DNA of 64,000 nt from Parapristionchus giblindavisi (taxonomy: Eukaryota > Nematoda > Chromadorea > Rhabditida > Diplogasteridae): assembly GCA_943737045.1 (NCBI GenBank), contig CALSFV010000037.1:372001-436000 (forward strand), in the 5' to 3' direction. The position numbers were made by a program, and so were the translations under genes. How positions within the stretch are numbered: the first letter of the stretch is position 1; each line of letters opens with the position of its first letter. The notes below the pieces were generated by a model. That model saw only the letters and a list, made by a program, of their open reading frames with translations, made no database searches and had not been told where the DNA came from. Positions 55,901 through 64,000 of this stretch are shown here, piece by piece.

Positions 55901-57216
55901 GCCCAAGGGCATTTTCACTATAAATTTCATCGGTCTCCCCCCGGTATGTGTCTATGATGAAAGTATTGAGGCCCAGATCGAAAGTCTTGGCGAATGTCCG
56001 GACCATGCTCGAGTCTTACCGAGCCGGTCTCTTAAAAGAGCTTATTATCACAGAAACTCCAAATTAAGACATTGAGAATGGATTAAGATTCATACGCAGA
56101 GGAAATAAATGAAACTTGCCGCAGCAGCTTTAAGCATGAACAAAACGAGTTCGGGATGTACTGTACATGTGCCTTTACATGAAGTGACCTAACCTGTCTG
56201 AGGTACGCCGCATTATGAAATGACCTCTTCTCTTGTTCTCTCATTCATTGAATAATACTCAATCAGGGCCTTAACCAAGACCCGAGTAAACTTTTTGGCA
56301 ACCCAGTCTTGAACTGGGTATTCCTTTGTGACCTAGTAACTTACACTAGTTCTAGTAACTGAAATTTGCATATTCGTTTGTATTGTGACAAGAATAAAAT
56401 GTGATTTGCTTTTCAATTTGTTTTTATTTGTTTTATTTTCTTTAATCATTAAAAGAGCTTATTATCACGGAAAATTAAGACATTGGGAATGGATTAAGAT
56501 TCATACGCAGAGGAAATAAATGAAACTTGCCGCAGCAGCTTTAAGCATGAACAAAACGAGTTCGGGATGTACTGTACATGTGCCTTTACATGAAGTGACC
56601 TAACCTGTCTGAGGTACGCCGCATTATGAAATGACCTCTTCTCTTGTTCTCTCATTCATTGAATAATACTCAATCAGGGCCTTAACCAAGACCCGAGTAA
56701 ACTTTTTGGCAACCCAGTCTTGAACTGGGTATTCCTTTGTGACCTAGTAACTTAAGTTCTAGTAATTGAAACAAGTTCTAGTAATTGAAATTTGCATATT
56801 CATTTGTAGTGTGACAAAAATAAGATGTGATTTGCTTTTCAATTTGTTTTTTTTCGCAAATCAAAATCCTATTTTATTTTCTTTAATCAAAATTTGTTTT
56901 ATTTTCTTTAATCATTAAAAGAGCTTATTATCACAGAAACTCCAAATTAAGACATTGAGAATGGATTAAGATTCATACGCAGAGGAAATAAATGAAACTT
57001 GCCGCAGCAGCTTTAAGCATGAACAAAACGATTTCGGGATGTACTGTACATGTGCCTTTACATGAAGTGATCTAACCTGTCTGAGGTACGCCGCATTATG
57101 AAATGACTTCTTCTCTTGTTCTCTCATTCATTGAATAATACTCAATCAGGGCCTTAACCAAGACCCGAGTAAACTTTTTGGAAACCCAGTCATGAACTGG
57201 GTATTCCTTTGTGACC
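46930..57216 (+). repeat. Satellite array 2 (411, 425 and 465-477 bp units), interrupted by a palindrome
   Basis: After a first partial unit, unit starts (GTGACCTAACCTGTCTGAGG) fall at about 47342, 47812, 48238, 48706, 49131, 49556, 50021, 50498, 50909, 51320, 51731, 52201, 52612, 53023, 53497, then after the insertion 56186, 56600, 57066. Short units end TACACTAGTTCTAGTAACTG; long units carry AAGTTCTAGTAATTGAAACA plus a duplicated TTTTATTTTCTTTAATC. The 165 bp core is shared with array 1; the rest of the unit is different. Confidence 0.92.
53818..56031. mobile_element. 2.2 kb near-perfect palindrome with TTAA target duplications, inserted in the satellite
   Basis: Arms of about 1.08 kb and a small asymmetric centre (about 54900-54960). 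Ends GAGACCGGCTCGGTAAG and its complement; TTAA at 53814-53817 and 56032-56035. Uninterrupted array units read ATCATTAAAAGAGC with one TTAA, so the target-site duplication is proven within the window. No transposase frame; only short incidental frames. Terminal GAGA and TTAA duplication are shared with the element at 18193. Confidence 0.9.
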
Positions 57217-57458
57217 CCCCATTAATTTAATTGTAACTTCCCTCGGTTTGTGTATCGACGTGAGAGCCTAGCTCCGCTCTGCACATCCTTGGGATAGTAC
57301 TAAACCATATATTTATCTTTCTATACCTTCTCTAGTCAACCATTCACTACCTATACCATTCCATGTACAATTGCATGCCTTATTCTTCTATTAAATTCTT
57401 TAATCTGTACTGTTTCTGTTCGATCGAAAGATCGACTTCCGCGGAGTCTTTTCCGCCA

Positions 57459-58415
57459 CCCCTGAAGTAAAATTCAGGGGCTCAAATCGAAGCGTCCCCA
57501 CTCGACAATTTCTTTGTCGAGATCGGGTGATGCAAACACACATATACTTAACAGCTAAACTATTAGTCTTTATTACTATTTTATTTATGATAAATAACAT
57601 ATATTATCATATATTATCTGTTCATTATAATACATTGTCTTGAGAATCAACAAATAATAAAGTTTTACAATTCGTTTGCTCACAAACTACACTTTTAATT
57701 GTTTTTTTTTACCTCATTTATTAAGTTTTCTACAAAAAATATATAAAAATAAATATATATATATCTCCACATGTATATCTCATCATTAACTCTATTGTTT
57801 AATTTAAGTCATTTATTAAAACCGAACTATTCGTCTTATTTTACTAATTCTATAATGTCGTTCTCATTTAAAACTATTTCAAATAAATATCATTAAAACG
57901 CTTCTATATGAAAAGTCCGCCTCTCCATAGTGGTCGATAAGACCGCTACACAACCACAGGGTGTATACACCCAGTGGAATGTGTGGATGAGGGGCTCCAC
58001 ATATTCCACATATACGCAACATCTTTTTCAATGACATTCGACTTTAGACAGTAAACCAAAAAGTTCGATTTAAATACTTTGTTTTAAGAACGCTTAACTA
58101 AAAGTCTCAATTCCCCTATGAAGTTTTCCCATCTAAAACTTTAAAATAATTCGCATTTAGCTCATTTGCATTTAAAAAATTTCAAATACTTCATGAGTTT
58201 TAAACTCATGAAAAAAATGGCTTATTAATAATACAAACATTAGTTCATCAGAACCCTTTCCAAACATTATCACAACTACAGTGACTGCGTGCTGTGTTGA
58301 CAAAAGTCAACAGCGGTAGACGCAGCCGCATAGTAGTCGGGCCATATCTGGTATACTGTATTCACAGTAGTCACCACCAGGGGCAGCAGCCCTGCCCAAA
58401 GAGCTACCGCTGTTG
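57459..58415 (+). ncRNA. Hairpin-rich leader of the retroelement
   Basis: Successive self-complementary segments: 57459-57480 (CCCCTGAA/TTCAGGGG), 57501-57521 (CTCGACAA/TTGTCGAG), 57928-57948, 57959-57972 (GGGTGTATACACCC), 57976-58007 (12 bp with one G-U), 58192-58210, and a 12 bp stem 58308-58319 with 58404-58415 enclosing TACTGTATTCACAGTA and GGGCAGCAGCCCTGCCC hairpins. A competing GTTGAC/GTCAAC hairpin (58296-58311) overlaps the outer stem. Likely a structured 5' UTR RNA; class not identified. Confidence 0.5.
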
Positions 58416-58593
58416 CAAACACGGGTAGAGAGCCCAAAGAATTCTCACCAAACCCCCAACTCACTCCTTTTGTTCATTACATTCGACCAGTTTTAAGCAA
58501 AAAATAGGCGGACGAAAACTTTTTGCTCCTACTCAATATACTACACATAAAGGAACGACTTGTTTAAAACCAAGATGTGTTATTTGCCCAAAA

Positions 58594-61245
58594 ATGAGAC
58601 TAAACGACCACGTAAAAAGTACAGTAACCAATGACTTATACCAAACGAATAAAGATATTAATACCTCTTGCACTGCAGAAAATGTAATTTATCTTATTAC
58701 ATGTAAAGTTTGTGAAAAACAATATGTTGGACAAACCAAACGACCTGTAAAACAAAGAATGTCTGAACATAGACACTCATTCAGTCATAATAATCGTAAT
58801 ACTTTCTTAAGCAATCACTTTAAAGAAACCTCCCACTCTAAAGAATCATTTTATATTGATATTCTAGATCATTCAATTGATGGTAAAGATTTGACCGAGA
58901 GAGAAATATATTGGATTAAAGCACTAAATACAGCATTTCCGCTTGGATTAAATGACCAGATAAGTGGTTTCGGAAATATTTCTGAACAAATTGATCCATT
59001 ATCTAAGCGATCACACCCATACTTCAATGTCAAACCGATAAGTTTGCCTAATAATACTAGAGGAATCAGAAAGAAAAGAAGAAGGAAACCAGCATACAAA
59101 GATACATCCCCAATTTCCGATATAATCCAAAATATAGAAAACTTGGAAACGAGAAATCTCTACACTTATGGTAAATCATTGTATAAACACACACATAAAA
59201 GATTAATTCAATACACCGCTACTGAAGAGTTTTACAAGCATAGCTTTAAAACCAGATATAAAATTTATGCATTAGTCTGTAATACCTTCTGGTCAAACAA
59301 ATCTAATTTAAAAGATGACAAGAAACCGAAAATTATAATGAAGGTTCATTACTTTGGTAGATACATGGAACTTCTTAAAATAGAAAAAGAAATGAATAAA
59401 GCATACATATCAGAAGAACTATTAAAATATAAACCTTCCGAAATAATACCTAAAATATCAGTAGTCTATACGTTAGAACAACCAATTTCGTCCTTTCTAT
59501 GTAACTACAATCGGTTTTTGAAAACATTAAGCAGAGAAGAAAAATATAAAATACTGAAAGAGGATTGCATCTGTGCTAACTATCCTGAATTCATTGATAA
59601 AAAATTGGGTCACATATGCACCGGTAACAGAAATATCATATCGAACCATGAATTAAGAAATCTGTTCGAGTTTGGAACGAGTTATCGGATATCGCCTAAT
59701 AGCACACTTGAAGAAATTCAGGAAAACATTAAAGAATCAATTTACAATGTAATAGAAAAATTATGTCGAAAACTAAAATTGAACTCTTCACAAGCAAGCA
59801 ACATTAAACAAATGTATCATTCACTTTATGAAAATAAGCTAAAAGTAAAGCTACTAAATAAATATACAAGTGAACAAAATAAAACAAAGTTTAATCTAAA
59901 AGATCTACACAAGAATTTCATAATAACACAAGTTGACAAAGCAAAAAGTAATTTTGCATTCACATGCAAAAAATTATACTTAACATTTCTTGAAAAAGAA
60001 TTATCCACTGAAGAAAACAATAGTAGAACATACGAGCCAGACAACTCAATTGACTATGATGAAATAATACGAAGACATACAAGAAAGACTAATGAATACA
60101 AACTAAATCAGATAGAGGACTGTGCACTACCACGAATTTATGCTATACCAAAAATGCATAAAAATCCTATTAAAGCACGATTCATTACAGGAGCTTACAA
60201 CAGTAGTCTGAAATCCATATCAAAAGAACTTCAATTAATACTTAAACACTTAAAACTACATTTCCAAAGATATTGTAAAACAATTACAGAAAGAAATGGC
60301 ATTAATCTTTATTTTTCAATAGATAACACTATAATAGTTAACCAACGTTTGAAAACTTTATCAAATAAAAATGCAAAAATATTTTGTGCTGATTTCTCTT
60401 CATTATTTACCAATCTACCTCATAAAATAGTGAAAGAAAACATATTCAAGTTAATAGAATTAATGTTTCGAAATGCTAAAAAAGAGTACATTAAAGTCAC
60501 AGGACAAAAGACTTTCTACAGTAATTCACGCGCATTATATAGCAGAAGTTACGATAAAAATGACATTAAAATGATGCTTGAATATGTTCTCAATAACAGT
60601 TACGCAATATACGCAGGTCAGATATTCAAACAAAATAAAGGAATACCGCAAGGCAACAATGCATCTCCTCAAATAGCAGATCTGACACTTTCATTCATGG
60701 AATATGAATATATATACGAAAATATAAAACAAGGACACACTTTAGCACAGAAACTTTCTAGAACATTTAGATACATAGATGACCTATTTCATTGTTCAGA
60801 CAAATCAGAAGATTTTATAGCAATCACACCATTTATCTATCACAATTCACTATCATTAGAGAAAACAAATCAAACAGATTTCAAAACAGCTTTTCTAGAT
60901 CTAGACATACATATAGAAAATGGCTATGCGATAACATCAATCTATAACAAAACAGATGATTACTCTTTCAAAGTAATCAGATATCCCCATTATAACTCAT
61001 GTATACCATTAAGAATAGGACTAAATACTCTACATGGGGAAATACTTCGAATATATCGAAACAGTACCGAGTATAAAAGCTTCATTGATAGAACAAAACA
61101 GCTTATAGTAACATTTAAAAATCTTAATTATCCATTATTTCAAATTCATAGCAGAATATTCAAAAGAATTGGTAATAATCCTTGTATATCAATTAAATAT
61201 GCAACGAATAAAGGGTTATTATGTCATAGTTTATTGAAAAGATAA
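58594..61245 (+). CDS. GIY-YIG endonuclease plus Penelope-type reverse transcriptase
   Basis: 883 codons from the first ATG. N-terminal GIY-YIG nuclease: VIYLITCKVCEKQYVGQT (about residues 31-48), Arg in RPVKQRMSEHR, and a REIYWIKALNTAFPLGLN block (about 103-120) with the usual late Glu/Asn region. RT core: LPRIYAIPKMHK (about 509), motif A FCADFSSLFTNLPH (about 600), motif B GIPQGNNASPQIADLTL (about 683), motif C FRYIDDLF (about 725), then the LRIGLNTLHGEI block. SLFTN after motif A and the PKMHK block are Penelope-like. Canonical Penelope elements have GIY-YIG at the C-terminus; this order is the permuted Naiad/Chlamys type. No stop or frameshift, so possibly active. The frame is open upstream to 58429 and encodes a Cys motif before the ATG (CLKPRCVICPKM), so the true start is probably upstream, non-ATG or spliced. 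Confidence 0.9.
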   Translation: MRLNDHVKSTVTNDLYQTNKDINTSCTAENVIYLITCKVCEKQYVGQTKRPVKQRMSEHRHSFSHNNRNTFLSNHFKETSHSKESFYIDILDHSIDGKDLTEREIYWIKALNTAFPLGLNDQISGFGNISEQIDPLSKRSHPYFNVKPISLPNNTRGIRKKRRRKPAYKDTSPISDIIQNIENLETRNLYTYGKSLYKHTHKRLIQYTATEEFYKHSFKTRYKIYALVCNTFWSNKSNLKDDKKPKIIMKVHYFGRYMELLKIEKEMNKAYISEELLKYKPSEIIPKISVVYTLEQPISSFLCNYNRFLKTLSREEKYKILKEDCICANYPEFIDKKLGHICTGNRNIISNHELRNLFEFGTSYRISPNSTLEEIQENIKESIYNVIEKLCRKLKLNSSQASNIKQMYHSLYENKLKVKLLNKYTSEQNKTKFNLKDLHKNFIITQVDKAKSNFAFTCKKLYLTFLEKELSTEENNSRTYEPDNSIDYDEIIRRHTRKTNEYKLNQIEDCALPRIYAIPKMHKNPIKARFITGAYNSSLKSISKELQLILKHLKLHFQRYCKTITERNGINLYFSIDNTIIVNQRLKTLSNKNAKIFCADFSSLFTNLPHKIVKENIFKLIELMFRNAKKEYIKVTGQKTFYSNSRALYSRSYDKNDIKMMLEYVLNNSYAIYAGQIFKQNKGIPQGNNASPQIADLTLSFMEYEYIYENIKQGHTLAQKLSRTFRYIDDLFHCSDKSEDFIAITPFIYHNSLSLEKTNQTDFKTAFLDLDIHIENGYAITSIYNKTDDYSFKVIRYPHYNSCIPLRIGLNTLHGEILRIYRNSTEYKSFIDRTKQLIVTFKNLNYPLFQIHSRIFKRIGNNPCISIKYATNKGLLCHSLLKR

Positions 61246-61779
61246 TATATATGATGATCTTTGATCTTTACAATTATTCAATGCAACAGTCTATCTCTTG
61301 AACACAAGACTGATATACCATCCATCTACCCATAGTCAATGACCTCTTCTCTTCTCTTGACCTATTAGACAGTGATTTGTAGTTTGTATAGGTCCAACAA
61401 TTGCGTATAAATACACCAACCCCACGCTAATCAATCGTCACTCTGCTAGTTATTAATCGTCACTCTGCTAGTTCGCCAAAGGGAAAGAGGTCAGACGGGA
61501 CGAATGATGGGACTCTTCACTCATCTACTCATCTTTACTCATCAACAAGACAACATCTGTTCAAAGAAAGGGTTCATTTTAATACCAATTCCGTTGATTA
61601 TATTGTATTCAACTTTTGTCAATTTTAGTAATTCATACTTAGTTCGCTTTACATGTTGTTTAATAGTACTTTAGCCTAACTAATTAAGTAGTTTTCCTTG
61701 ATTTAATAGTTTAGTTGTAGAATTAAAACAATTTTACACTTTCATATTAAAATCTAGTTTTATAAAGGTTCTAGAAAGA
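61246..61779 (+). other. Trailer of the retroelement
   Basis: Non-coding. Contains CTTTGATC words (about 61254-61266) and a short tandem duplication of TAATCGTCACTCTGCTAGTT (about 61430-61472). Confidence 0.5.
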
Positions 61780-61861
61780 CCTGGTGCTGTCTACTGAAGA
61801 TGGCCGCGACACCAGGCAACGCTTTATGGTGTCTAGACGTAGCGGCCGAAACACCATAAGG
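61780..61861 (+). ncRNA. Hammerhead-ribozyme-like double hairpin (split core)
   Basis: Hairpin 1: CCTGGTG 61780-61786 with CACCAGG 61810-61816. Hairpin 2 (stem III): 61822-61832 with 61851-61861, 11 bp including one G-U. Loop 2 reads GTC (61831-61833), TAGAC (61834-61838), GTA, GCGGCC (61842-61847), GAAA (61848-61851). Loop 1 reads GTCTA (61789-61793), CTGAAGA (61794-61800), T, GGCCGC (61802-61807). GTCTA pairs with TAGAC (stem I) and GGCCGC with GCGGCC (stem II), placing GUC, CUGANGA and GAAA exactly as in a hammerhead; predicted cleavage after C61833. One extra U follows CUGANGA. Order is non-canonical: the CUGANGA strand comes first. On the same strand as the RT. Hammerhead motifs are known from Penelope-like elements. 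Confidence 0.5.
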
Positions 61862-61952
61862 CACATTGCTAGTTAACTTATTTAATCAAAAAATTTATAT
61901 TTAAAGTGCATGCATACTTATTCTTGTACATCTATTAATAATATTAATTTAA

Positions 61953-64000
61953 CTAGTAACTTAAGTTCTAGTAATTGAAATTTGCATATTCGTTTGTAGT
62001 GTGACAAGAATAAGATGTGATTTTCTTTCCATTTGTTTTTATTTGTTTTATTTTCTTTAAAATAAATGAAACTTGCCGCAGCAGCTTTAAGCATGAACAA
62101 AACGAGTTCGGGATGTACTGTACATGTGCCTTTACATGAAGTGACCTAACCTGTCTGAGGTACGCCGCATTATGAAATGACCTCTTCTCTTGTTCTCTCA
62201 TTCATTGAATAATACTCAATCAGGGCCTTAACCAAGACCCGAGTAAACTTTTTGGCAACCCAGTCTTGAACTGGGTATTCCTTTGTGACCTAGTAACTTA
62301 CACTAGTTCTAGTAACTGAAATTTGCATATTCGTTTGTATTGTGACAAGAATAAAATGTGATTTGCTTTTCAATTTGTTTTTATTTGTTTTATTTTCTTT
62401 AATCATTAAAAGAGCTTATTATCACGGAAAATTAAGACATTGAGAATGGATTAAGATTCATACGCAGAGGAAATAAATGAAACTTGCCGCAGCAGTTTTA
62501 AGCATGAACAAAACGAGTTCGGGATGTACTGTACATGTGCCTTTACATGAAGTGACCTAACCTGTCTGAGGTACGCCGCATCATGAAATGACCTCTTCTC
62601 TTGTTCTCTCATTCATTGAATAATACTCAATCAGGGCCTTAACCAAGACCCGAGTAAACTTTTTGGCAACCCAGTCTTGAACTGGGTATTCCTTTGTGAC
62701 CTAGTAACTTAAGTTCTAGTAATTGAAATTTGCATATTCGTTTGTAGTGTGACAAGAATAAAATGTGATTTGCTTTTCAATTTGTTTTTATTTGTTTTAT
62801 TTTCTTTAATCATTAATTCTTGTCGGTTTTGAAGTTAGTGAGTGGTCGTCTAATCTTTCCTCCCTCACTTTTCCTCCTCGGCAAGTTTCCCTGCCAAGCC
62901 GGAGTGGTCACCCGTGGCAGTGTAGACCAAGAAGATGGCTACCTCTCTACTGGATACCGTCCACTGCCTCTAGCAGTAAAAGTAAGCTGATTTGCGTTGT
63001 TTAATCGGGTCACAGGAACATCAAGAGTCGCCCATCCCGCAAAACAATCATACTTCAATGCAACGCACGGACCACCAGCCGGGATGCCATTCACGTCAGA
63101 GCTCTCAATTATTCTCCAAACCCCGAACCCCTTCGGGGGAGATTCCCCATTGACCTCTTGATAAAACGTGTTCAAAATCAAAATCAAAAATTAAAAGAGC
63201 TTATTATCACGGAAAATTGAGACATTGAAAATGGATTAAGATTCATACGCAGAGGAAATAAATGAAACTTGCCGCAGCAGCTTTAACCATGAACAAAACG
63301 AGTTCGGGATGTACTGTACATGTGCCTTTACATGAAGTGACCTAACCTGTCTGAGGTACGCCGCATTATGAAATGACCTCTTCTCTTGTTCTCTCATTCA
63401 TTGAATAATACTCAGTCAGGGCCTTAACCAAGACCCGAGTAATCTTTTTGGCAACCCAGTTATGAACTGGGTATTCCTTTGTGACCTAGTAACTTAAGTT
63501 CTAGTAATTGAAACAAGTTCTAGTAATTGAAATTTGCATATTCGTTTGTATTGTGACAAGAATAAAATGTGATTTGCTTTTCAATTTGTTTTTATTTGTT
63601 TTATTTTCTTTAATCATTAAAAGAGCTTATTATCACGGAAAATTAAGACATTGAGAATGGATTAAGATTCATACGCAGAGGAAATAAATGAAACTTGCCG
63701 CAGCAGCTTTAAGCATGAACAAAACGAGTTCGGGATGTACTGTACATGTGCCTTTACATGAAGTGACCTAACCTGTCTGAGGTACGCCGCATTATGAAAT
63801 GACCTCTTCTCTTGTTCTCTCATTCATCGAATAATACTCAATCAGGGCCTTAACCAAGACCCGAGTAAACTTTTTGGCAACCCAGTCTTGAACTGGGTTT
63901 TCCTTTGTGACCTAGTAACTTAAGTTCTAGTAATTGAAACAAGTTCCAGTAATTGAAATTTGCATATTCGTTTGTAGTGTGACAAGAATAAGATGTGATT
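61953..64000 (+). repeat. Satellite array 2, continued to the window edge
   Basis: Resumption of the same units after the retroelement (core copies near 62140, 62545, 63335 and 63760), interrupted once at 62817-63190. The array runs off the window. Confidence 0.9.
62817..63190 (-). mobile_element. 374 bp TTAA-flanked insertion with a protein-like fragment on the minus strand
   Basis: Flanked by TTAA (62813-62816 and 63191-63194) at the very same unit position as the 2.2 kb palindrome. Terminal inverted repeats are weak at best. It is clearly less AT-rich than the array. The minus strand is open from an ATG at 63187 to the neighbourhood of 62939 and beyond, with protein-like composition (GFGVWRIIESSDVNGIPAGG, CFAGWATLDVPVTRLN). 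I do not recognise the protein; it may be a gene or transposon fragment carried in, or a retrocopy. Confidence 0.55.

Larger units (their letters stand above)
57217..61952 (+). mobile_element. Penelope-like retroelement with N-terminal GIY-YIG, inserted in the satellite
   Basis: The satellite unit is broken after CCTTTGTGAC (57215) and resumes with CTAGTAACTTAAG (61953), which defines about 4.74 kb of inserted sequence. Inside: hairpin-rich leader (57.4-58.4 kb), one long ORF, then about 700 bp of trailer with a hammerhead-like motif. Both edges carry ATTAATTTAA (57221-57230 and 61942-61951). No LTRs are seen. The trailer at about 61890-61935 resembles sequence downstream of the sod-2 gene (2290-2340), so part of the trailer may be co-transposed flank or a repeat. 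Confidence 0.75.

Noticed and set aside
58276..58464. Minus-strand 62-codon frame in the retroelement leader
   Set aside because: Covers the long-range stem-loop; best explained as RNA structure rather than coding.
38190..64000. CRISPR-like or tandem-gene interpretation of the arrays
   Set aside because: Units are hundreds of bp with no short repeat/unique spacer pattern, no cas genes and a eukaryotic context; no consistent open frame per unit.

Overview
The window is nuclear DNA of a rhabditid-type nematode (clade level only; I cannot name the species). Three things point there: a complete, 20-exon aryl-hydrocarbon-receptor gene (ahr-1) whose first exon and bHLH match the Caenorhabditis AHR-1 family closely; secreted CAP/SCP (ASP-like) genes with 45-50 bp introns and TTTCAG-type acceptors; and a mitochondrial Mn-SOD of the sod-2/sod-3 type. 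The DNA is AT-rich and very dense in palindromic MITEs.

Layout. 0.4-2.2 kb: complete sod-2-like gene (+). 2.8-12 kb: a family of genes built from tiny phase-0 exons, each encoding one short Lys/Ala-rich repeat. A roughly 3 kb segment (sod-2 exons 4-5, intergenic region, 5' half of the small-exon gene) is duplicated in tandem, giving a 3'-truncated first copy (3.4-6.4 kb), an orphan two-exon SOD 3' end (7.2-7.9 kb) and a complete second copy (9.1-12.0 kb). A decayed third copy lies on the minus strand (13.7-14.7 kb). 16.0-29.5 kb: ahr-1 (-), with a 1.9 kb fold-back element, several MITEs and a tRNA-Gly(GCC) gene in its introns. 29.5-39 kb: intergenic, repeat-rich, with reverse-transcriptase fragments and an ORF1-like reading frame. 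39-46.7 kb: three CAP-domain genes; one is truncated by a satellite array, the other two form a head-to-head 1.1 kb-arm palindrome. 46.9-64 kb: a long complex satellite array (411-477 bp units) into which three elements have inserted: a 2.2 kb palindrome with TTAA duplications, a roughly 4.7 kb retroelement, and a 374 bp TTAA-flanked piece.

The retroelement is the most interesting item. It encodes a GIY-YIG endonuclease N-terminal to a Penelope-type reverse transcriptase (the permuted order known from Naiad/Chlamys-type Penelope-like elements). Downstream of the ORF, close to the element's 3' edge, are two adjacent hairpins whose loops together supply every conserved hammerhead-ribozyme core segment (GUC, CUGANGA, GAAA and stems I, II, III), but in a split, pseudoknotted order. 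The region upstream of the ORF is also rich in hairpins. Coordinates of spliced genes were built by hand from splice signals, phase continuity and protein-family conservation.
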